This document shows, in pieces, positions 59,801 to 64,000 of a DNA stretch of 64,000 nucleotides. Origin of the DNA: JAPLCX01 sp964460305 (GTDB taxonomy: Bacteria > Auribacterota > Tritonobacteria > UBA1439); NCBI GenBank assembly GCA_964460305.1, contig CAYWRA010000002.1, positions 1-64,000 of the forward strand, in the 5' to 3' direction. Position 1 is the stretch's first letter. Each line of letters opens with the position of its first letter. A model generated the notes under the pieces. It ran no database searches. It was given only the letters and a program-made list of their open reading frames with translations, and was not told the DNA's origin. Both the position numbers and the translations under genes were made by a program.

Positions 59801-59959
59801 CGTTCCGCCACCGCCATCGCCGATGGGGACGTTCGGGTGCTCGCGATACACAAGCGCGAATTCAGGGACATGCTCCGCGAATACCCGGGGGTCGCTATCA
59901 TGATGTGCGAGGAGTTCTGCCGCCGCCTCCGAGTTACAATTGAGAAAGTTGGGGCATAG
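56807..59959 (+). CDS. TLC/MFS-like carrier fused to HEAT repeats and a cNMP-binding domain
   Basis: 1050 residues from a GTG at 56807; an ATG at 56750 would translate the R5 repeat and is less likely. The first about 430 residues form eleven or twelve helices with the GGGAVMGTIAGSL loop and the NENFSETVF motif, like the TLC/NTT-MFS carriers. About 450-880 is a HEAT-repeat solenoid. The last about 130 residues form a Crp-type cNMP-binding domain (FGEMALFDDSPRSATA). This layout suggests a transporter gated by cyclic nucleotides. The ligand is untested. Confidence 0.8.
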   Translation: MSLSLEKLLKVRRAEQPLLMLMVGTICLFQFCQIINENFSETVFLKRYGGVRYLPTTFFFNSIVFLAILTMLNRVVDRTARTKLVSNLLLVFAGLLICMRFLILVRAPLTYPIIYIMVKQMKYVFFIVFWTLTTDVYSTRKARRIFPIIGGGAVMGTIAGSLLNRRIAALTGTDNLVLFSSAGMIVSYALVGLGRRQVGRLSPISFAPAESVTMASLGKFLKRELVQLRGSSLLGYLMALAFLPGIVAPMFDYIFDYLANETYGSEASLLGFFGVFKGSFNILILACQVVLVGGVFRRFGIVNVLFSYPIGYLFAFGGLYFGFRMPSAVIGRSALEVIDAAFYKPGSQMLYSIIPVELRGRVSALVQGAVRRLGELAGSGLLVVLKAFVSPLNLNLVGPFFAIIWAFCDYRLKRSYSTILYRSLSEKHVNFAELEGHDLRSLMTARTADVLAKNLASRKAATALMAARLLSQSGISGWPEMVCAESARREPALQIEMLRIVGTGPPAEVVPALLGVCDRIHESARVELAMLVRRMAPEKGVELFRKGLKSGDRRLVAESVLGLMAAGERIDAGWVHEKLDSEQPEEVCCALYLLGGIGDRSGLDRVRAFARAVDPAVRAECALALGKLGLNASSDHWPALLADGDTRVRLKAVEGLSALRAPQAVSLAIPLLGDEDRAVREAARALIDSQGETAIPVLTHALPEAGFFARRALIGILDNLGVKEQTLLTFIDTKVRDGYQAVARMRAVEGMPPGRSRDALSLLLRDRLSEATDAILRLLAVLLKGSRVQFILDSSHDREEAVREQALEALENVLTADLARRLLPLLEDLPLELKLAAGSRFYPLDEIDPCGIFEEMLDSGSRPDALCGLMCIAEAHERGQPPITPALGDRAARETEKRNIQGDTSVENLMEKVLTLKGVPIFSNLRFKELLAIASISKEETFHAGDAIIKQGERGYTMYIITAGSVRIVSYAGKEEVPLAKLGANDYFGEMALFDDSPRSATAIADGDVRVLAIHKREFRDMLREYPGVAIMMCEEFCRRLRVTIEKVGA

Positions 59960-59961
59960 TG

Positions 59962-60915
59962 CTACGGGGCGCCTAACAGAAAATAGGTCAGGCGGATGAG
60001 AGCGTCCCTGGAGGGAGAGTCCGGCAACTGCGCGAGATCATCCCTGGCCCGGCCGAGTAGCCGCCCGGCATCACCGCAGCATGCGGCGATCGCTCCGGCC
60101 GCGGAGATGGTGCGCAGACACTCCTTCACGTCGCCTTCGTGGAAGGCGCGCACAAGCCCGTCACGTTCCTTGCCGGAGAGCGCGGCGAGCGCTTTGATGA
60201 GGAGGAGCGTGACCCGCCCGCCCTTGATATCCTTGAACTGGTCCTTTTCCTTGTTCTCGTCGCTGACATCGATACAGTCATCCACGATCTGGTACGCCGT
60301 GCCGAAGCATCCACCGAAGCGCGAGAGCGCCTCCTGGACGGGCCGGGACGCCCCCGCAAGCAGCGCGCTCAACCGGCAGCAAGTGGAGAAGAGCGATGCG
60401 GTCTTCTTGGAAACGGCATTCCGGTACTCCTCTTCCGTCATGGAAGTATCGTGTCTCCGGCGCAGTTGATATATCTCCCCTTCGCACACTTCTCTAGTCA
60501 TCTGTATCATCTGGGGAAGAATGCCGTTATCATGGAAGCGGCAGAGTATCCCGAATGCCTGGGAGAGGAGATGGTCGCCAAGGATCACGGCGACCTGATT
60601 CCCCCACAAGGCACTGACCGTTGCTTTCCCGCGCCGCACCGCGGCCTCGTCGAGCACGTCGTCGTGAATCATCGTCGCCATGTGGATAAGCTCTGACGCC
60701 GCGGCAAAATGGCAATGCGCCTCGCTGAGACGGCCGGCGGCGGCCCCTGAAAGGAGGGACACGATAGGCCTGATCCGTTTCCCCTTGCTTTCGAGAACGC
60801 AACGCGCCAACTCGCCTAGTCTCTCCTCGGTAGAAGAAAGGCTTGATAGGATGATCTCATCCACCGTCCTCAATTCTTTTTCTACGGGCCGCAAGATTTC
60901 AGAAAGGGATTCCAT
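59962..60915 (-). CDS. Polyprenyl diphosphate synthase
   Basis: 317 residues. Two Asp-rich motifs: MIHDDVLDEA (FARM) and QIVDDCIDVS (SARM), with GKRIRPIVSLL and RRGKATVSALWG. It makes long-chain isoprenyl diphosphates, probably for quinones or undecaprenyl-type carriers (chain length not readable). It lies convergently with the fusion carrier gene, stops 2 bp apart. UbiB in the same region hints at a quinone pathway. Confidence 0.9.
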   Translation of the reverse strand: MESLSEILRPVEKELRTVDEIILSSLSSTEERLGELARCVLESKGKRIRPIVSLLSGAAAGRLSEAHCHFAAASELIHMATMIHDDVLDEAAVRRGKATVSALWGNQVAVILGDHLLSQAFGILCRFHDNGILPQMIQMTREVCEGEIYQLRRRHDTSMTEEEYRNAVSKKTASLFSTCCRLSALLAGASRPVQEALSRFGGCFGTAYQIVDDCIDVSDENKEKDQFKDIKGGRVTLLLIKALAALSGKERDGLVRAFHEGDVKECLRTISAAGAIAACCGDAGRLLGRARDDLAQLPDSPSRDALIRLTYFLLGAP

Positions 60916-61135
60916 AATGTTTATTGCTTAGCTTCCATTCTGCATGGATGAAGCGGGAGATTTACCTCCCCCCCTGATGCCTGTCCGCCTGTGGCGGAGG
61001 GGAGATACGGTGGGGGTGAACCACGGTTCGAAGTCGAAGGCCAAATGTTCAAAGAGAGCATACCTTACGCTTTCCGCTTTGAACTTCGGGCTGTATTTTC
61101 CCCTCACCCTGTCTTTCCCATGGGATAAAATCCCA

Positions 61136-62113
61136 TCATTCGATCAACTTCAGGTCGGTTTCCATCTTCATCTGCGTCGAGCTGGTGAACGGCTCGACCT
61201 CTTCCCTCGCCACTTTCATGGTCATCGCCGCGTCCTGGGTGGTGGTAAGGTGAACGCTCAGTACCCGGCCCCGCTGCTGATCGAAATAGACGTTCCCCTC
61301 CAGGCGCTGCTTGAGATGGTCCATCATCACCGACATGGGAACGTCGGAACTCGCAGGCTCGCTGAGTTCCAAGTTCTTCGCCGCTATCTCGCCGCGCACG
61401 GCGATGTCAGCGCATTGCCGACCTCCCCGGTCGACCATGCCGGTGAGGGTGTATGTCGTGTCGAGCTTGAGGGCCTTCGTCCCAGGGAGCCTTTCCTCCA
61501 TGCCTCCTCCCAGGACAATGTCTCTCTTCTCCGTCCATGAGCGTCCGACGGCAATCGGGCCGGCCGGGAGCACTATTTTATTCTGTTTAAGGAAATTGTA
61601 GACGTTCACATGGGGCAGGAGCCCGCCGACACCGCTCGGCGGCGTAACGGACAGAATGTTCCCCCGTTTGTCTACTTTTATTAGAGTCGGGGTTTTGCAG
61701 AGCGCCCGCAAGCCATCGAGGCCGGGGGCGTCGCTAAGCATCACCTCGCCCTGTGTCACCTTCGCTCCGCTCTCATCCGCTTCCGTCTGTATCTTCAACG
61801 ACCCGCTCTGTGTCATCGATCTGAAGCGCTGGAAGCTATATTCCATGTCGGCGCTCCCGTTTGTATCGACGTCCCCGACCTTCATGGTATAGGCAAGGTC
61901 CATCTGCAAATTCACCGCCGCCTTGGTCCCCGACTTCTGCCCCGGGAGGCCGGTGATGCTCATGGTCCCCTCTCCCTTCGTCGTCAGCAGATAGCGGAGC
62001 TCCTCGCCCTTTGTGAATCGGTTCTCAAGAACTATCGTTTTTTGCCCGCACGCGCCGAAGCCGAGCGTGAGGGCCGCGATGCAACAATATACGAGCGTTC
62101 TGGTTTTGCGCAT
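61136..62113 (-). CDS. DUF6263-type lipoprotein
   Basis: 325 residues from the ATG at 62113 (GGAGGT upstream; an ATG at 62125 is in frame). Lipobox FGAC. Mostly beta, with repeated KGEELRYLLTT-like and MTQSGS strands. It matches the DUF6263 pattern of secreted lipoproteins of unknown role. Single gene. Confidence 0.7.
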   Translation of the reverse strand: MRKTRTLVYCCIAALTLGFGACGQKTIVLENRFTKGEELRYLLTTKGEGTMSITGLPGQKSGTKAAVNLQMDLAYTMKVGDVDTNGSADMEYSFQRFRSMTQSGSLKIQTEADESGAKVTQGEVMLSDAPGLDGLRALCKTPTLIKVDKRGNILSVTPPSGVGGLLPHVNVYNFLKQNKIVLPAGPIAVGRSWTEKRDIVLGGGMEERLPGTKALKLDTTYTLTGMVDRGGRQCADIAVRGEIAAKNLELSEPASSDVPMSVMMDHLKQRLEGNVYFDQQRGRVLSVHLTTTQDAAMTMKVAREEVEPFTSSTQMKMETDLKLIE

Positions 62114-63163
62114 AGCTACCTCCATGACTCACATTCTAACACATTCCGCCGCGGGCCTGGTCAGCGAGTAGGTCAAATTAGATTATTCAGTAATGGCTCT
62201 TGCCGGATTTTTGTGCATATGTTGATAGAGGGACAATGCGCAACATATTATCAGGGGAAGAAATATCACCGAGCATGCTCTCCACATCTCCTCTCCCCTC
62301 CGATGGGGAGAGGCTGGGTGAGGGGTGATTTGAAAAAGACTGCATCTACACCCTCACCCGATAATTGTGAAGGTGTGAAATATCAACACACTGTCAATTG
62401 CGAGCGGGGCGAAGCAATCTCGCTTCCGAGCAGTTGCGCACCTGCCGATTGGAAAAGGGGGGCTTCCGGGACGGCTATGCAGTTTTATCTTGCGCGCGTC
62501 AAGGAAGATGGGTTTGGCTTTTGATGTTTTATCCCGCCGCAGTTTTGCTTCGACTGCATTTCCTGCCTTCCGAGATTCGTAGAATGATGCGGATAATAGT
62601 GCGTACTTTCGTGAATAGTGCCCCCCCGCTCCACCCTTAACCCGGATTATTCACCTGATGGTCAGGAACAAGTATTCATCTGATGCGTAAAGCATGTCAT
62701 TCCGGCGCAAGCCGGAATACAGATCCATAAGCCTTGACGCTGGATCCCTGCTTCCGCAAGGATGACAGGTTGTGAGTTTGATAAATAGATCAGTTTACGG
62801 ATGCGCTATGCCCGTGGATAACTCAAACAAGCCCCTATAGGAACCAATCTCCGTTAGAAAGCCCTTCTTAAGGTCTAACCCACCGAAAGGCGTCTAATTC
62901 TTTGTTTTGCAAGCCATTACGCAGGTCCGCTCCCAATTTTAGGCATGCCCAACATCCATTTTATATGGATGAAATGTGGATGATTTTCGAGGGTTGTGAA
63001 AATCAGGTGGTTGTCGGATAATATTGGTTTTTCTGAACAAAGGGGGATTCGTCGTATCATTGGCACAACACTCCTTATCCTCAGTGCGGTAATCTTAAGA
63101 GAGGGTGTTATTTCGATTGTTGTTTTGCTTCACGATGCAATCCAAAGGTGTCGTACAGAATCG
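62114..63163. other. Long intergenic stretch of repeats
   Basis: Contains a CTCTCCCC...GGGGAGAGGCTGGGTG palindromic phrase (62289-62328), a GTCATTCCGGC...GGATGACAG element (62696-62768), a CCGGATTATTCACC motif and, from about 62780, lower GC. The frames at 62042-62524 and 62996-63232 have no protein character. Confidence 0.55.
62696..62768. repeat. GTCATTCCGGCGCAAGCC-type dispersed repeat
   Basis: Begins GTCATTCCGGCGCAAGCCGG and ends with CCGCAAGGATGACAG, the inverted-end repeat known from many environmental genomes. Confidence 0.65.
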
Positions 63164-63330
63164 CTAGGAGTGTGTCCGAGTAATACGTTTTTTTGCCATT
63201 ACTCGGACAGCACACAAAAATGGCCCATGTAACAAACTGCCGTACAGCATATTGCAAACATCAAATTTTGACTCTGTCTGAGTAATACCCAAAATAGGCT
63301 GGTTTTAGCATTTCTCGGACAGGCTCCTAG
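63164..63330 (-). mobile_element. MITE copy 2, inverted relative to 15391-15556
   Basis: 167 bp bounded by CTAG with the same four GTCCGAGTAAT-type boxes. The centre differs from copy 1, while ends and boxes are retained. It lies 121 bp before an AT-rich gene, possibly near an island edge. Confidence 0.8.
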
Positions 63331-63451
63331 GGTGACATAAAAGTTGTAAAGTAAACATCATCTACTGGGGCGAAAAGGCAAGGTTAACTAAGTGGCCTCG
63401 CTGCCATTGTATTTGCAACTAACCACAACATCTATTGATGGAGGTTAAATC

Positions 63452-64000
63452 GTGAAAAAAAAAGAATGGATAAAACTAGAAAATAGAAAAGAAGTGGTTG
63501 ACAAAGTTGCAGAAATGGTCAAAACCGCACAAAGTGAAGTATACATCATTGGCCATAGTGCAAGATGGTTGAAGGAAAAATCATTTCAGGAAGCTATGGA
63601 GAGTGCTCGGAATGTGGCTGATGCAAAATTTTTGATTACATGTCCCGAAGATATTACAGATGCTATCTTAATCTCTTTAAAAGAGTTAAAGCAAAAAGGC
63701 ATTGTCGACAAAATATTAAAAAGATCTTATGGGCGTATGAGAATTTGTCTGGTCGACGGGCGCAAAATTTTATTAGCACACACCTTAGATTATAAAGATA
63801 AGAAAGGCAACACTTCTTTTGGTTTATATTTTGAAGATGATAATTTTGGACATTGGTTGTCAACAAGATTCACCGAGCTAGCTCAGGATGCATATGATAT
63901 AGACGACAGCAAATTTATTATTATGATAAAAAGCATTTACTATTCCATTAGGGCTCATTGGCTCGAATGGATAATCATTGCGGCAATAGGTGCAGCATTA
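63452..64000 (+). CDS. AT-rich protein with PLD/TrmB-like sensor fold and C-terminal membrane helix, partial
   Basis: 183 codons to the window end, no stop reached. GTG start with GGAGG 7 bp upstream. Sequence is clearly more AT-rich and Lys/Ile-rich than all genes to the left. Segment EVYIIGHSARWL, a following helix, and RMRICLVDGRKILL then SFGLYFEDDNFGHWL recall the phospholipase D-like ligand domain of TrmB-type regulators, but HxK motifs are absent. WLEWIIIAAIGAAL begins a membrane helix. Likely acquired by transfer. Product unknown; the C-terminal part is outside the window. Confidence 0.65.
   Translation, partial: MKKKEWIKLENRKEVVDKVAEMVKTAQSEVYIIGHSARWLKEKSFQEAMESARNVADAKFLITCPEDITDAILISLKELKQKGIVDKILKRSYGRMRICLVDGRKILLAHTLDYKDKKGNTSFGLYFEDDNFGHWLSTRFTELAQDAYDIDDSKFIIMIKSIYYSIRAHWLEWIIIAAIGAAL

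Noticed and set aside
62042..62524. 160-codon plus-strand frame
   Set aside because: Antisense to the lipoprotein start and then through GC repeats; no ribosome site, odd composition.
62996..63232. 78-codon plus-strand frame
   Set aside because: It overlaps the MITE and has no homology-like pattern.
1..64000. tRNA and rRNA genes
   Set aside because: No cloverleaf with a GTTCGAATC-type arm or rRNA core sequence was noticed in either strand by reading; a tRNAscan run would settle it.

Overview
The window comes from a Gram-negative, probably anaerobic bacterium. It encodes outer-membrane beta-barrels ending in aromatic residues, lipoproteins, a complete [FeFe]-hydrogenase system under the NADH sensor Rex, and many secreted proteins. 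Gene content, several families of palindromic intergenic repeats and Thr-Pro linkers before C-terminal domains fit an uncultured lineage (PVC/Omnitrophota-like or Desulfobacterota-like). No marker gene here settles the phylum. The window is GC-rich until about 62.8 kb and becomes clearly AT-rich at its right edge.

Layout. 0-6 kb: end of a porin-like barrel, a secreted metallophosphatase, a double DUF4189 protein and an APC permease, separated by repeat-filled gaps. 6.1-15 kb: one operon, rex-hydB-hydA-hydC-hydG-hydE-hydF, with a perfect Rex operator and a good sigma70 promoter. It encodes an NAD-linked trimeric [FeFe] hydrogenase and all three H-cluster maturases. 15.1-19.5 kb: a gene remnant ending at a MITE, a phytase-like propeller co-transcribed with an ATP/ADP-translocase-family carrier, and a TRIC-type channel. 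19.8-24.1 kb: nickel module (NikR, outer-membrane barrel, ECF transporter CbiM-PDGLE-CbiQ-CbiO with a His-rich tail). 24.3-31 kb: assorted genes (QueE, MBL-fold protein, radical SAM protein, HTH-EIIA protein, DksA/TraR protein). 31-35.8 kb: ATP-grasp ligase and aroA, aroC, aroE. 35.8-37.9 kb: an unrecognised pair, a nucleotidyltransferase-fold protein and a phosphoribosyltransferase-like protein. 38-46.4 kb: CsgG-like lipoprotein, YedF-like protein, small proteins, MgtC, a JAMM-DinG helicase fusion and a TPR membrane protein. 46.5-50 kb: a consensus promoter, a cobalamin riboswitch and an intrinsic terminator in front of a secreted beta-propeller, with a divergent papain-like protease. 50.6-62 kb: rhodanese plus MauE/DoxX, a phasin-like protein, UbiB, MtfA, a secreted kinase-like protein, a carrier-HEAT-cNMP fusion, a polyprenyl synthase and a lipoprotein. 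62-64 kb: repeats, a second MITE copy and an AT-rich partial gene.

How it fits together. Three themes recur: redox-controlled H2 metabolism (Rex plus HydABC); scavenging at the envelope (metallophosphatase, phytase-like propeller with a nucleotide-type carrier, nickel uptake, and a B12-controlled propeller that could be a BtuG-like cobalamin binder); and secreted enzymes that share a similar C-terminal module. At least seven families of dispersed, mostly palindromic repeats fill nearly every gap and in places supply the ends of coding sequences.
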